From Akkermansiaceae bacterium (GTDB lineage Bacteria > Verrucomicrobiota > Verrucomicrobiia > Verrucomicrobiales > Akkermansiaceae): a stretch of 64,000 nucleotides of DNA. The stretch spans positions 34,788-98,787 of the forward strand of contig JACKPZ010000016.1 in the NCBI GenBank assembly GCA_024233135.1. The letters are read 5' to 3'. Shown in pieces: positions 1 through 10,200 of this stretch (position 1 is its first letter; every line of letters starts with the position of its first letter). The notes under the pieces were generated by a model. It did no database searches, was not told the DNA's origin, and was given only the letters and a program-made list of their open reading frames with translations. Position numbers and translations under genes: made by a program.

Positions 1-3000
1 CCGTAGAGGCTGCCGAGCTGCCGTTGAGGGTGGTGGTGTTGCCGATCTGCGTGAGAGCACCGGTGCCGAGATTGGCATTCACGGTTCCACCGTTGAGAGC
101 GTAGGTGGTGGCGGTGAGCGTGCCGCTGCCGTTGAGGATCCCTCCGTTCAGCGAGAAACTACCGACGGTGTCGCTGAAAGCGCCAAGATCCAAAGTACCG
201 GCAGCGGCGATGCTGACGGCGGCGGTGTCCGCGAGCCGGTTCGAGGCACCCAGCACGAGAGTGCCGCCATTGACATCGACGGTGCCGGCGGAGGAAGTTC
301 CGTTGAGAATGGTGGTGTTGCCGATTTGGGTAAGGGCGCCGGTGCCGAGATTGGCGTTCACGGTGCCGCCGTTGAGTCCGTAGGTGGCGGCGGTGAGGGT
401 GCCGCTACCGCCGAGGGTGCCACCGTTGAGCGTGAAACTACCGACCGTGTCGCTGAAGGTGGCGATGTCGAGGATCGCGGAGTTCACCGTGACAGCCGCG
501 GAATCCGAGAGGCGGTTGGAAGCGCCTAGAGTGAGGGTTCCACCGTTGACGTCCACCGTTCCGGCCGCCGATGTGCCGTTGAGGAGCGTGGTGTTTCCGA
601 TCTGCGTGAGGACGCCGGTTCCGAGGTTGGCGTTCACGGTGCCGCCGTTGAGGCCGTAGGTGGCGGCGGTGAGGGTGCCGCTGCCGTTGAGCATGCCGCC
701 GTTGAGGGCGAAGCTGCCGACGGTATCGCTGAAGGTTGTTAGGTCGAGGATCGCGGAGTTCACCGTGACCGCCGCGCTGTCCGCCAGGCGGCTGGAGGCG
801 CCCAGGGTGAGGGTGCCGCCGTTGATATCGACGGTGCCGGCGGCCGAGCTGCCGTTGAGGAGGGTGGTGTTTCCGATTTGCGTGAGGACGCCGGTGCCGA
901 GGTTGGCGTTCACGGTTCCTCCGTTGAGTCCGTAGGTGGCGGCGGTGAGCGTGCCCGTGCCGTCGAGGGTGCCGCCGTTGAGGGCGAAACTACCGACGGT
1001 GTCGTCGAACGTGACAAGGTCGAGGATTGCGGAGTTCACCGTGACGGCCGCGGAATCCGAGAGGCGGTGGGAAGCTCCGAGCGTGAGCGTTCCGCCATTG
1101 ATGTCGACGGTGGCGGCGGAGGAGGTCCCGTTGAGGAGCGTGTTGTTGGAGAGCTGGGTAAGGATGCCCGCGCCAAGGCTGGCGTTCACCGTGCCGCCGT
1201 TCAGATCGTAGGTGGCGGCGGTGAGGGTGCCGCTGCCATTGAGCATTCCACCGTTGAGCGTGAAGCTGCCAACCGTGTCGTTGAAGGTGACGAGATCGAG
1301 GATCGCGTTTCCAACGGTGACCGCCGCGCTGTCCGCCAGTCGATCGGATGCGCCCAGCGTGAGGGTGCCGCCGCTGACGTTGACCGTGGCGGCGGATGAC
1401 GTGCCGTTCAGGGTCGTGGTGTTGGAAAGCTGGGTGAGGATCCCGTTTCCGAGATTGGCGTTCACCGTGCCGCCGTTGAGATCGTAGGTGGCGGCGGTGA
1501 GCGTGCCGCTGCCATTCAGCATGCCGCCGTTGAGAGTGAAACTGCCGACGGTGTCGTCGAACGTGACAAGGTCGAGGATCGCGTTTCCAACGGTGACCGC
1601 GGCGCTGTCCGCCAAACGGTCGGATGCACCGAGGGTGAGGGTGCCGCCGTTCACGTTGACGGTTCCGGCAGCCGAGCTTCCGTTGAGCAGGGTGCTGTTG
1701 GTCAGCTGGGTGAGGATGCCGGTCCCAAGATTGGCGTTCACGGTGCCACCGTTCAGATCGTAGGTGGCGGCGGTGAGGGTGCCGCTGCCGTTGAGCATGC
1801 CGCCGTTGAGAGTGAAGGTGCCGACCGTGTCGTTGAAAGCGCCGATGTCGAGGGTGGCGGAGGCGATCGCGAGGTCCGCGGTGTCGAGCAGTCGGTCCGA
1901 GGCACCCAGGGTGAGGGTGCCGCCGTTGATGTTTACGGTGGCAGCGGAGGATGTGCCGTTGAGAAGTGTGGAGTTCCCGATCTGGGTGAGGATGCCCGCG
2001 CCGAGATTCGCGTTCACCGTGCCGCCGTTCAGGTCGTAGGTGGCGGCGGTGAGTGTGCCGCTGCCGTTGAGGGTGCCGCCGTTGAGCGCAAAGCTTCCGA
2101 CCGTGTCGTCGAAGGTGACCAAGTCGAGGGTCGCGTTTCCAACGGTGACCGCCGCGTTGTCGGCTAGGCGGTTTGATGCGCCGAGCGCGAGTGTGCCGCC
2201 GTTCACGTTGACGGTGGCGGCGGATGACGTGCCGTTCAGGGTCGTGGTGTTGGAAAGCTGGCTGAGGATGCCCGCGCCGAGGTTGGCGTTCACCGTGCCG
2301 CCATTCAGATCGTAGGTGGCGGCGCTGAGGGTGCCGCTGCCATCGAGCGTGCCTCCGTTGAGAGTGAAACTTCCGACCGTTTCATCGAAACCGCCGATGT
2401 TCAGAATCGCGGAGCCCAAGGTGACCGCCGCGTTGTCCGCGAGGCGCTCGGAAGCACCGAGTGTTAGATTTCCTCCGGTGATGTTGACCGTGGCGGCGGA
2501 CGAAGCGCCGTTGAGCGTGGTGGTGTTGGAAAGCTGGTTGAGGATGCCCGCGCCGAGCTTGGCGTTCACCGTGCCGCCGTTCAGATCGTAGGTGGCGGCG
2601 CTGAGGGTGCCGGTGCCGTTGAGCGATCCGCCGTTGAGCGCGAACGATCCGACCGTGTCGCTGAAACCGACGATGTCGAGGATCGCCGATCCGACGGTGA
2701 CGGCGGCGCTGTCGGAGAACCTGTCGGACGCGCCGAGCGTGAGGGTGCCGCTGTTGACGTTCACCACAGATGCCGCGGACGTGCCGTTGAGCAGCGTGGC
2801 GTTTCCGATCTGATTCAGGATGCCTGCGCCGAGGTTGGCATTCACCGTGCCGCCGTTCAGATCGTAGGTGGCGGCGGTGAGCGTGCCACTGCCGTCAAGC
2901 GTGCCGGAGTTGAGTGTGAAACTGCCGACGGTGTCGCTGAAGATACCGAGGTTGAGGATGGCGGAGTTCACCGTGACGGCCGCGTTGTCCGCCAATCGAT

Positions 3001-6000
3001 CGGAGGCACCGAGCGTGAGGGTGCCGCCGTTCACGTTGACCACCGATGCGGCGGATGTGCCGTTGAGCAACGTGGTGTTTCCGATCTGATTGACGGTGCC
3101 GCTGCCGAGATTGGCGTTCACCGTGCCGCCGTTGAGCGCATAGGTGGAGGCGGTGAGCGTGCCGCTGCCGTTGAGGGTTCCCGAGTTGAGCAGGAACGAA
3201 CCGACGGTGTCGTTGAACGTGCCGAGATCCAGCGTGCCGGAGTTCACCGTGACCGCGGCGCTGTCGAACAGGCGGTTCGACGAGCCGAGCGTGAGAGTGC
3301 CGCCGTTCACGTTTACGAGCGATGCCGCCGAAGTCCCGTTGAGCAACGTGGAGTTCGTGAGTTGGTTGAGGGTGCCGGTGCCGAGGTTGGCGTTCACCGT
3401 GCCGCCGTTGAGGTCATAGGTGGAGGCGGTGAGCGTGCCGCTGCCGTTGAGCGAGCCGCCATTGAGGGTGAAACTTCCGACCGTGTCGTTGAACGAGCCG
3501 ATGTTGAGGATCGCGGAGTTCACCGCGACGGCCGCGCTATCGGACAAACGGTTGGATGCGCCGAGCGTGAGCGTGCCGCCGTTCACCTGCACCACCGATG
3601 CGCCCGACGTGCCGTTGAGCAACGTGGTGTTTCCGATCTGGCGGAGCGTGCCGGTTCCGAGGTTGGCGTTCACCGTTCCGCCGTTGAGATCATAGGTGTT
3701 GGCGGTGAGGGTGCCGCTGCCGTTGAGCAGGCCGCCGTTCAGCGTGAAGCTGCCGACCGTGTCGTTGGATGCGCCGAGGTTGAGCGTGCCGGTGCTGGCG
3801 ACGGTGACCGCCGCCGAGTCGGCGAGCCGGTTGGAAGCGCCTAGAGTGAGCGTGCCGCCGTTGATATTCACCGTTTCCGCGGCCGACGTTCCGTTGAGCA
3901 AGGTGGTGCCGGTGAGTTGGCTGAGGATGCCGGCGCCGAGATTTCCATTCAAGGTGCCGCCATTGAGGTTGTAGGTGGCGGCGGTGAGCGTGCCGCTGCC
4001 GTTGAGCGTTCCGTCGTTGAGCGTGAAGCTGCCGACGATGTCGTTGAATGCCCCGAGGTTGAGGATGCCGGTGCCGGAAACGGTCACGGCCGCGCTGTCG
4101 GACAAGCGGTCGGACGCACCGAGCGCGAGCGTGCCGCCGTTGATGTTCACCGTGGCCGCGCCGGAGGTGCCGCCAAGGATGGTGGTGTTGACAATCTGCG
4201 TCAGGACGCCGGCGCCGAGGTTGGCGTTGATGGCGCCGCCGCTGAGGTTGTAGGTCGCGGCGGTGAGCGTGCCGGTGCCGTCGAGCGTGCCGGTGTTGAT
4301 CGCGAAGGTGCCGACCGTGTCGTTGAAACCGGCGAGGTTCAGGCTGCCGCCCGCGATTTTCACAGCCGCGGAGTTATGGAGTCGGTCGGAGGCCCCGAGG
4401 GTGAGCGAGCCGCCGTTGATGTTGACGTCGACCGAGGCGGAGGTTCCGTTGAGGAGCGTGGTGTTTCCGGTCTGCGTGAGGATGCCGGCGCCAAGATTCG
4501 CGTTCACCGTGCCGCCGTTGAGCGTGTAGCTGGTGGCGGTGAGCGTGCCGGTGCCGTTGAGGTTTCCGGAGTTCAGCGAGAAGGTGCCGACGGTGTCGTT
4601 GAACGCGCCGAGGTTGAGCGTGCCGGTGTTGAGCGTCAGGGCGGCGGAATCGAGCAGGCGGTTCGACGCGCCGAGTTCGAGGGTGCCGCCGTTGACGTTC
4701 ACGGTCGCGGAGGCCGAGCTGCCGTTGAGAATCGTCGTATTGCCGATCTGCGTCAGGGTGCCGGCGCCGAGATTGGCGTTCACAGTCCCGCCGTTGAGCG
4801 TGTAGCTGGATGCGGTGAGCGTGCCGGTGCCGTCGAGGATGCCGGTGTTGATCGCGAATGTCCCCACGGTGTCGCTGAAGCCGACGAGGTTGAGCCGGCC
4901 GCTGTTGATCGCGACCGCGGCCGAGTCCGAAAGACGGTTCGACGAACCGAGTGCGAGCGTGCCACCGTTCACGTTCACCGCGGACGCGGCGGACGTGCCG
5001 TTCAGGAAAGTGGTGGTCGTGCCGATCTGGTTGAGCGTGCCGGTGCCGAGGTTGGCGTTCACGTTGCCACCGTTCAGGTTGTAGGTGGTGGCGGTGAGCG
5101 TGCCGGTGCCCGCGAGGATGGCGGCGCCGTTCTGGTTGTAGGTGCCGACGGTGTTGTTGAAGGCTCCGAGGTTGAAGGTCGCGCCGGATTGCAGCGTGAG
5201 ATCACCCGCGACGATCTGGTTGTTGGCCGACAGCGCGACCGTGCCCTGTTGGAACTCGGCGGATGTCGCCGTGATCGTGGCGCCGGGCGCGAGCGACGCG
5301 GTGCCGTTCGTGTTCCAGATGAAACTCCCGGCCGTGTTCGCGCCGGTGATGGTCGTGCCGCTCAACAGGCTGAACGACGCGTTTCCGGTGGCGTTGAAAT
5401 GCAGCGATCCCAACGAGGCGGTGCCCGCGCCGCCGCCGAGGTTGATGGAGGTGGCGTTGAGGTCGGCGGCACCGGTGACGGTCACGGGGCCCGAGTTCGT
5501 GAGCGCGCCGCCCGAGTTCACGGTGAGCGTGGTGGCGTTGACCGTGCCGAGGTCGGTGTCGCCCAGTTCGGTGAGGGAAACCGTGGTGCCTGTTAGGCCG
5601 ACCGTGCCGAAGTTGTTCCCGGCGTTCGTCAGCGTGATGTTGTTCGCCCCCGCGTCGAACTCGGCGAGGCCGGTCACGTTGACGGCACCCGTCTGGGTGA
5701 TCGCGCCGCTGGATGTAAGATCGAGCGATCCGGCGTTCACTCCGGCGAGACTGGTGGAGCTGGCCTCGCGGATGGTGACCGCGTTTCCGGTGAGGCTCAG
5801 CGATCCGAAGTTGTTCTCCGGTCCGGCCAGCGTGATGTCGGACGTGCCCGCATCGAAGGTGGCGAGGCCGTCGGCGCGGAGGATGTGCGCGTTGTCCTGG
5901 GTGATGCCCGCCGTGGCTTGGACGGAGATGGATCCCGTGAACTCGACCACGCCGTTGAGCGCCACGCCGCCGTTGTCCGCGACGAGAGAGAGGCCGCCGC

Positions 6001-6337
6001 CGAAGAAATTCGAGAGATTCGCGCTGACGTTGATGCCGTCATGCGCCTGGACGACGAGTGTGTTCGCATTCGTCCACGTGACCGGGCTGATGATGTTGAT
6101 GCCCGCTCCGCCCGGTCCGGAGTTGGTGACCGTCACGGTGGGATTCGTGGCGAGCGCGTTGACCACCGAGGTTTCGGAAACCACGGCGTCGAGGGCGTAA
6201 TTGAGCGGGGAGAAAACGGGCGAACCGGTGACGTTCGTTTCCGTCCCACCGATGGTCAGCAGGCCCGCGGCTTGGACGTAGGGCGCCCCCATGCAAAGGT
6301 AGATCGCGGAGGTCAGGAATCGGTGGGATGCTTTCAT
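1..6337 (-). CDS. Giant tandem-repeat exported adhesin (C-terminus beyond window)
   Basis: The reading frame is open on the minus strand from ATG at 6337 to the window edge, giving 2,112 codons without a stop, so the protein is partial at its C-terminus. It begins with a signal peptide (MKASHRFLTSAIYLCMG...VQAA). The next ~350 residues are Asn/Thr/Gly-rich beta-strand sequence resembling the haemagglutination/two-partner-secretion N-terminus of filamentous adhesins (ITLxNAGNNFGTVxLTG units). From about residue 420 onward the protein consists of a 92-residue repeat with the recurring phrases YxLNGGTVNANLGAG, LNGTSA, GGTLTLGASxRL and DTVGSFxLN. Beta-solenoid folding and surface location are inferred. 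It is the last visible gene of a colinear exported-protein cluster, starting 10 bp after a parvulin-like lipoprotein. A filamentous haemagglutinin-like or autotransporter-associated beta-strand protein are the alternatives; the missing C-terminus would decide the anchoring mode. Confidence 0.85.
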   Translation of the reverse strand, partial: MKASHRFLTSAIYLCMGAPYVQAAGLLTIGGTETNVTGSPVFSPLNYALDAVVSETSVVNALATNPTVTVTNSGPGGAGINIISPVTWTNANTLVVQAHDGINVSANLSNFFGGGLSLVADNGGVALNGVVEFTGSISVQATAGITQDNAHILRADGLATFDAGTSDITLAGPENNFGSLSLTGNAVTIREASSTSLAGVNAGSLDLTSSGAITQTGAVNVTGLAEFDAGANNITLTNAGNNFGTVGLTGTTVSLTELGDTDLGTVNATTLTVNSGGALTNSGPVTVTGAADLNATSINLGGGAGTASLGSLHFNATGNASFSLLSGTTITGANTAGSFIWNTNGTASLAPGATITATSAEFQQGTVALSANNQIVAGDLTLQSGATFNLGAFNNTVGTYNQNGAAILAGTGTLTATTYNLNGGNVNANLGTGTLNQIGTTTTFLNGTSAASAVNVNGGTLALGSSNRLSDSAAVAINSGRLNLVGFSDTVGTFAINTGILDGTGTLTASSYTLNGGTVNANLGAGTLTQIGNTTILNGSSASATVNVNGGTLELGASNRLLDSAALTLNTGTLNLGAFNDTVGTFSLNSGNLNGTGTLTATSYTLNGGTVNANLGAGILTQTGNTTLLNGTSASVDVNINGGSLTLGASDRLHNSAAVKIAGGSLNLAGFNDTVGTFAINTGTLDGTGTLTAATYNLSGGAINANLGAGVLTQIVNTTILGGTSGAATVNINGGTLALGASDRLSDSAAVTVSGTGILNLGAFNDIVGSFTLNDGTLNGSGTLTAATYNLNGGTLNGNLGAGILSQLTGTTLLNGTSAAETVNINGGTLTLGASNRLADSAAVTVASTGTLNLGASNDTVGSFTLNGGLLNGSGTLTANTYDLNGGTVNANLGTGTLRQIGNTTLLNGTSGASVVQVNGGTLTLGASNRLSDSAAVAVNSAILNIGSFNDTVGSFTLNGGSLNGSGTLTASTYDLNGGTVNANLGTGTLNQLTNSTLLNGTSAASLVNVNGGTLTLGSSNRLFDSAAVTVNSGTLDLGTFNDTVGSFLLNSGTLNGSGTLTASTYALNGGTVNANLGSGTVNQIGNTTLLNGTSAASVVNVNGGTLTLGASDRLADNAAVTVNSAILNLGIFSDTVGSFTLNSGTLDGSGTLTAATYDLNGGTVNANLGAGILNQIGNATLLNGTSAASVVNVNSGTLTLGASDRFSDSAAVTVGSAILDIVGFSDTVGSFALNGGSLNGTGTLSAATYDLNGGTVNAKLGAGILNQLSNTTTLNGASSAATVNITGGNLTLGASERLADNAAVTLGSAILNIGGFDETVGSFTLNGGTLDGSGTLSAATYDLNGGTVNANLGAGILSQLSNTTTLNGTSSAATVNVNGGTLALGASNRLADNAAVTVGNATLDLVTFDDTVGSFALNGGTLNGSGTLTAATYDLNGGTVNANLGAGILTQIGNSTLLNGTSSAATVNINGGTLTLGASDRLLDTADLAIASATLDIGAFNDTVGTFTLNGGMLNGSGTLTAATYDLNGGTVNANLGTGILTQLTNSTLLNGSSAAGTVNVNGGTLTLGASDRLADSAAVTVGNAILDLVTFDDTVGSFTLNGGMLNGSGTLTAATYDLNGGTVNANLGNGILTQLSNTTTLNGTSSAATVNVSGGTLTLGASDRLADSAAVTVGNAILDLVTFNDTVGSFTLNGGMLNGSGTLTAATYDLNGGTVNASLGAGILTQLSNNTLLNGTSSAATVDINGGTLTLGASHRLSDSAAVTVNSAILDLVTFDDTVGSFALNGGTLDGTGTLTAATYGLNGGTVNANLGTGVLTQIGNTTLLNGSSAAGTVDINGGTLTLGASSRLADSAAVTVNSAILDLTTFSDTVGSFALNGGMLNGSGTLTAATYGLNGGTVNANLGTGVLTQIGNTTLLNGTSAAGTVDVNGGTLTLGASNRLSDSAAVTVNSAILDIATFSDTVGSFTLNGGTLGGSGTLTAATYGLNGGTVNANLGTGALTQIGNTTILNGTSSAGTVDVNGGTLVLGASNRLADTAAVSIAAAGTLDLGAFSDTVGSFSLNGGILNGSGTLTATTYALNGGTVNANLGTGALTQIGNTTTLNGSSAAST
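101..5083 (-). repeat. About 18 tandem 276-bp (92-codon) coding repeats
   Basis: The motif gtaggtggyggcggtgag (reverse complement encodes LTAATY) recurs every 276 bp, for example near 377, 653, 1208, 1484, 1760, 2036, 2312, 2588, 2864, 3140, 3416 and 3692. Two spacings of 279 bp occur near 3696-4253, and slightly shorter ones follow towards 5083. All length changes are multiples of three, so the coding frame is kept. Units are strongly similar at DNA level but not identical; units near the 5' end of the gene (4.2-5.1 kb) differ more than those at 1.2-2.9 kb. The array continues to the window edge with a further partial unit. Confidence 0.93.
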
Positions 6338-6347
6338 GAAGGGTGTG

Positions 6348-7289
6348 TCAGGGTGAGGTTGCGAGTTGGGACCGGCTCGCTTCCGGGGCCAAGGGACTGG
6401 CGGGATATCGGGACTGGATGAGAGAGTGGAATTCCGCTTCCGCGGCCTCGCGGAGACGATTGCGCTCGGCCTGCTCGAGCTCGCCGGAAACGCTTTCGAA
6501 GGAGCGGACGAAGGCGGGCTGGACGGCCATGCAGCGCACGAGGAACACGCCTTCCGGGCGGGTGATCACGTCGCTGACGTCACCGGGTTTCTCTAACGAA
6601 AACGCGATCTCCGCGGCGGCCTTGCCCAACGGATCGGCACCGCCCTCGCGCCCGAACCAGCCGAGGACGCCGTTGGAGAAACGGGACGCCGCATGTTCGG
6701 AATGATCCACACTGAGGACCGAGAATCCCTGCGCGGGATTCTTCACCAGATCGTTGTTCGCGAGAAACCACTCGCGCGCCTTGGCGAGCGTCTCCCCGTA
6801 TTTCGCCGCCCGTTCCGGGTCCCCGCCGGGATCCAGCCACAGCACGGCGACCTGGCGCTTTTCCTCCGAGCGGAACTCGCCGTTTCGTTCCTGATAGATC
6901 TCGCGCAGCCGTGCTTCGGGAATCTCCGCACTGGCGACGGCCCTCAGCTTCGGATCCAGCTCGGTCTCCCGCAGCCGTGCGATGAGGATGCGCGCGATCT
7001 CGGCGCGGGTGATGGGGTCGTCCCCCATGCCGGCGTCGAGGGCGGCACGGGTCATGCGGGCGCGGTCCTCGAGTTCGTCGAGCGCCAGCCGGCGGGATGC
7101 GTCGTCCGTGCGGCCGGCGTGTTTCTCGCGGAGCTGATAGAGAACGTCTTCTTCGGTGACCGTCACCGCGCCGACACGAAGCAAGACCCCGTCGGCGGAC
7201 GGGGCCGCGGCCTGCTCCTTCGTTTCCCGTTTGCAGGAAACGACGGCCAGGCCGGCGATCGCGAGGGTGGTGACGGTGGGGCGGATCAT
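6348..7289 (-). CDS. Parvulin-type peptidyl-prolyl isomerase lipoprotein
   Basis: This 313-residue protein probably assists folding of exported proteins in the periplasm. The chosen start (MIRPTVTTLAIAGLAVVSC) gives a lipoprotein signal peptide with the lipobox VVSC, placing the lipidated Cys at residue 19. A helical SurA/PpiC-like N-terminal region follows. Residues ~205-270 carry the parvulin pattern GVLGWFGREGG...AAAEIAFSLEKPGDVSDVI...GVFLVR. The ATG overlaps the stop of the upstream RTX/Calx-beta gene as ATGA, suggesting translational coupling; an in-frame start 17 codons upstream lies inside that gene and would spoil the signal peptide. The next gene, a giant repeat adhesin, starts 10 bp downstream. 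Parvulin family assignment is secure from sequence; a dedicated role for the neighbouring giants is inferred from context. Confidence 0.85.
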   Translation of the reverse strand: MIRPTVTTLAIAGLAVVSCKRETKEQAAAPSADGVLLRVGAVTVTEEDVLYQLREKHAGRTDDASRRLALDELEDRARMTRAALDAGMGDDPITRAEIARILIARLRETELDPKLRAVASAEIPEARLREIYQERNGEFRSEEKRQVAVLWLDPGGDPERAAKYGETLAKAREWFLANNDLVKNPAQGFSVLSVDHSEHAASRFSNGVLGWFGREGGADPLGKAAAEIAFSLEKPGDVSDVITRPEGVFLVRCMAVQPAFVRSFESVSGELEQAERNRLREAAEAEFHSLIQSRYPASPLAPEASRSQLATSP

Positions 7290-10200
7290 GGGTTGTTGTT
7301 GCGGATCACCGCGCTGCCGCTGCCGCGCTGGAATTCCCACATGAGAAGGTGGCTGCCGCCGAGGGTTTGTTGGACGGCGACGGCCGGGCCGCTCGTCTCC
7401 GCCTGCTTCACGCCATCGATGTAGAACGCGAAGTGGTCGCCCGGACCGGCGCCGCGGATCTCCATTTCAAAGTCGAGCACCGTTCCGTCGCCCGCCTCGG
7501 CAACGATGCGGCTGGAGCTTCCGGTCGTGCCGCCCGCGCTGGTGAGCGCGCCGGTGGATGCCTCCGGTTTCCACACCGCGTCTCCGCTGATGCCGAAGCG
7601 GTCGGTGCCGGCGAGATCGATGATGCTGGTCGTGGCGAGCTCGCCGGGCACCAGCTTGAAGCCCATCCGATAGAAACGCTTGTCCTGACCGGTCGGAAGC
7701 GGTTCGCCCACCAACTTGCGGCCGGTCGGATCGTCCGCCTCGGTGAACGCGGCGCTGTCGTCGGCCCAGCCGTCGAGCGTCGAGGTGGCCTCCACGGTCC
7801 AGCGGACGTCGGCGGCGTTCATCGGGCTGTGCGTCAGGATTTCCGGACGCCCCTCCGCGATGCGGAACGAAATGTGGTGGCCGCCCAGCAGGTCAGGCGA
7901 GTCGAGTCCGAACGCGTAGGCCTGGAGGTATTTGGAAACCTGTTCGCGCGACATGCTCGATAGATCCGCCAAGCTGTTCAGCGCGCCTTCGGAGGCCGCC
8001 TGCAGCCAGCGGTCGAATCCCGCGCCATCCGCTCCGGCGGTGGTGGTGGCCGCGTAGAGCAGCGCCTCGTTCGGATTTCCGATCTGATAGTCGCCGCCGG
8101 GCGCGAGTTGGAACAGGACCACTTTCGGGCCGCCTGTGAGACCGGAGGAAATCGGAGTGATGGCGACCTCGGCGGATTCCACGCCGTCGGCGAGGGTGAT
8201 CGAGTCCGGCACGTCCGCGATGTGGACGCCTTCCTCGGCGGTTCCGCCGAGCGAGAGATCCACGGTCAGAGCGCCGGTGGCATCGCCATCGCGATGGATG
8301 CGGACGAGCGCCGCCTGCGAAGTCGAGGAAACGGCGTTCGGCGTGACGACCTCCAGCCAGACCATCGGCAGATCGCTGACGTTCACTTCGACCGCGGCAC
8401 CAGCGACGCTGTATTTGAACTGCGGCAGCACCGCGACCTGCACCGACTTGCTGCCGGTGGTGGCGAGGTCGGGCACCGGACGGACGGTCAGGGTCCTCGT
8501 GGTCACGCCTCGGGCGAAACGGATCACCGAGCGGTGCGCCTCGTTTTCCACGGCGCCGTCGATGGTGAATTTCCCGCCGAGCGCGTCTTCGAAAAACCCG
8601 AGCGGCACGTCGAGCTCGGCGGCGGTTCCCGCGCCGCTGCGGGTGACGACGATCTGGAACGGTGCGTCCGGCGAGGCCGGGGCTCCGCCAGCCAGCGCAA
8701 CCTGGATGGTGGAGGGAATGCCGAGCCCGCCCATGCGGATGCGGCCTTCAACGATGAGCTGGATGAGTTGGTTGCTGCCGACCACCTTGTTTTCCAAGGT
8801 GATCTCCTGGGTCACGCCGCCCGGACGCTTCACGATGAGCACCGAGTCGAGCGTCGGCGTGGGCGTGGTGAAATTCGCGTCCAAGCGGACCGAGATCGAC
8901 TGCCGGGCGTCACCCGTCTGCCCCCAGAACAATGCTGATAGATCGATGATATCATGTTCCAGATCGAAGTCGGTGATGCGGTCCGCGCCGGTGTCCACGC
9001 CGCCGAAGACGAATCGGTCCTCCCCTCCCCCGCCGGTCAGGACGTCGGCGCCGGGACCGCCCGAGAGCGTGTCGTCCAGCGGTCCGCCGCCGATGCGGTC
9101 GTCGCCGTGACCGCCGCGGATGATCTGCGGATGTCCGGAGTTCTCCGCGGACAACTCCACCGCCTTGAGGCCGGTGCTGAGGTCCCAGATGACCGAGCCA
9201 CCCCACTTCGAGTCGAGGTAGTCGTGGACGTCGCGGAGTTTCTGCTCGGGCAGCGCGGTGGGGAAAACGAGCAGCTCGCGGAGTTGGCCGGACAGCGAAT
9301 CCGTTAGAGGGTCCGTGCCCGAGGAAACCGCGGAGCGGCGTCCGCCGATCGTCGGCAGAACCGGCTCGATTGTTTCCGCGGCGATGTTCTCGCCGTCATA
9401 CGAGAGGCCGTAGACATTCTGGAGCAGGCCGCCCTCGCGGCGGAAGATCGAGATCGCGTCACGGCCCGAAATGTCGGCGTAGCCGCGGGCGGAAATCCCG
9501 TCCATCTGATAGACCGGCGCGCCGGGATACGAGATCGCCTGGCTGGTGGGCGAGATCTTCAGGAAGCCGCGGTTGGTGGAGAGCACCGTCTGCGGCGCGT
9601 CCGACGAGCCGGCGGCGCGGTAGGCGGCGAGCACGGTGTGGTTGGCGCTGGAAATCGCCGCGTCCTGGAAGAACAAGTGCGCCGAGGCGGATGCGGAGAA
9701 ATCCGCGGCGTGATCGGTGACGCGCGGCTGATAGTCCGCGACCGGTTGGGACGCGTTGCGGGCGTTGCCGGAGCGATCGGGCCAGGTGCCCACCGAACTG
9801 CCGGTGAGGTCCATGCCGTCGAGCCAGAGCGTCGAGTCGTTGCCATCGGACGTGCTCGGCGTGGTCACGCGGACGACGACCTCACCGGATGTTTCCTCGC
9901 CGCCGTCGTTCCAAGCGACCGGAAGGGCGAGTTGTTTCAGAGCGCGGTCCGTGTGGTGGATGCTGAGGCGGCCGGAGCGGATGTCGGCCAGGGTGAGACC
10001 GCGTGTTTCATCGGCTGCGAGAGGGACGCCATCGACATCAAGGGTGAAGCCCGCGGCGACACCGGTGAAGCTGAGCTGGATGTCTTCCGGGAGCGTGTCC
10101 GAATCGAGCACGTGCAGGAACACACCGGCCACGCCGGACTCCGGCACAAGGATCTCGGCGGTGGCGAGCTGCGGCTCGCGGTTGCTGACGTTGGGATCTC

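Noticed and set aside
101..5083. Tandem repeats as a possible CRISPR array
   Set aside because: Units are 276 bp, coding throughout and vary continuously; there is no short repeat with unique spacers and no cas gene.
105..5084. A ladder of ~91-codon plus-strand open frames, one per 276-bp unit
   Set aside because: They are the antisense shadow of the minus-strand repeat gene: each ends at the same TAG opposite a conserved Tyr-Leu dipeptide, and composition is Pro/Val/Arg-rich with no family resemblance.
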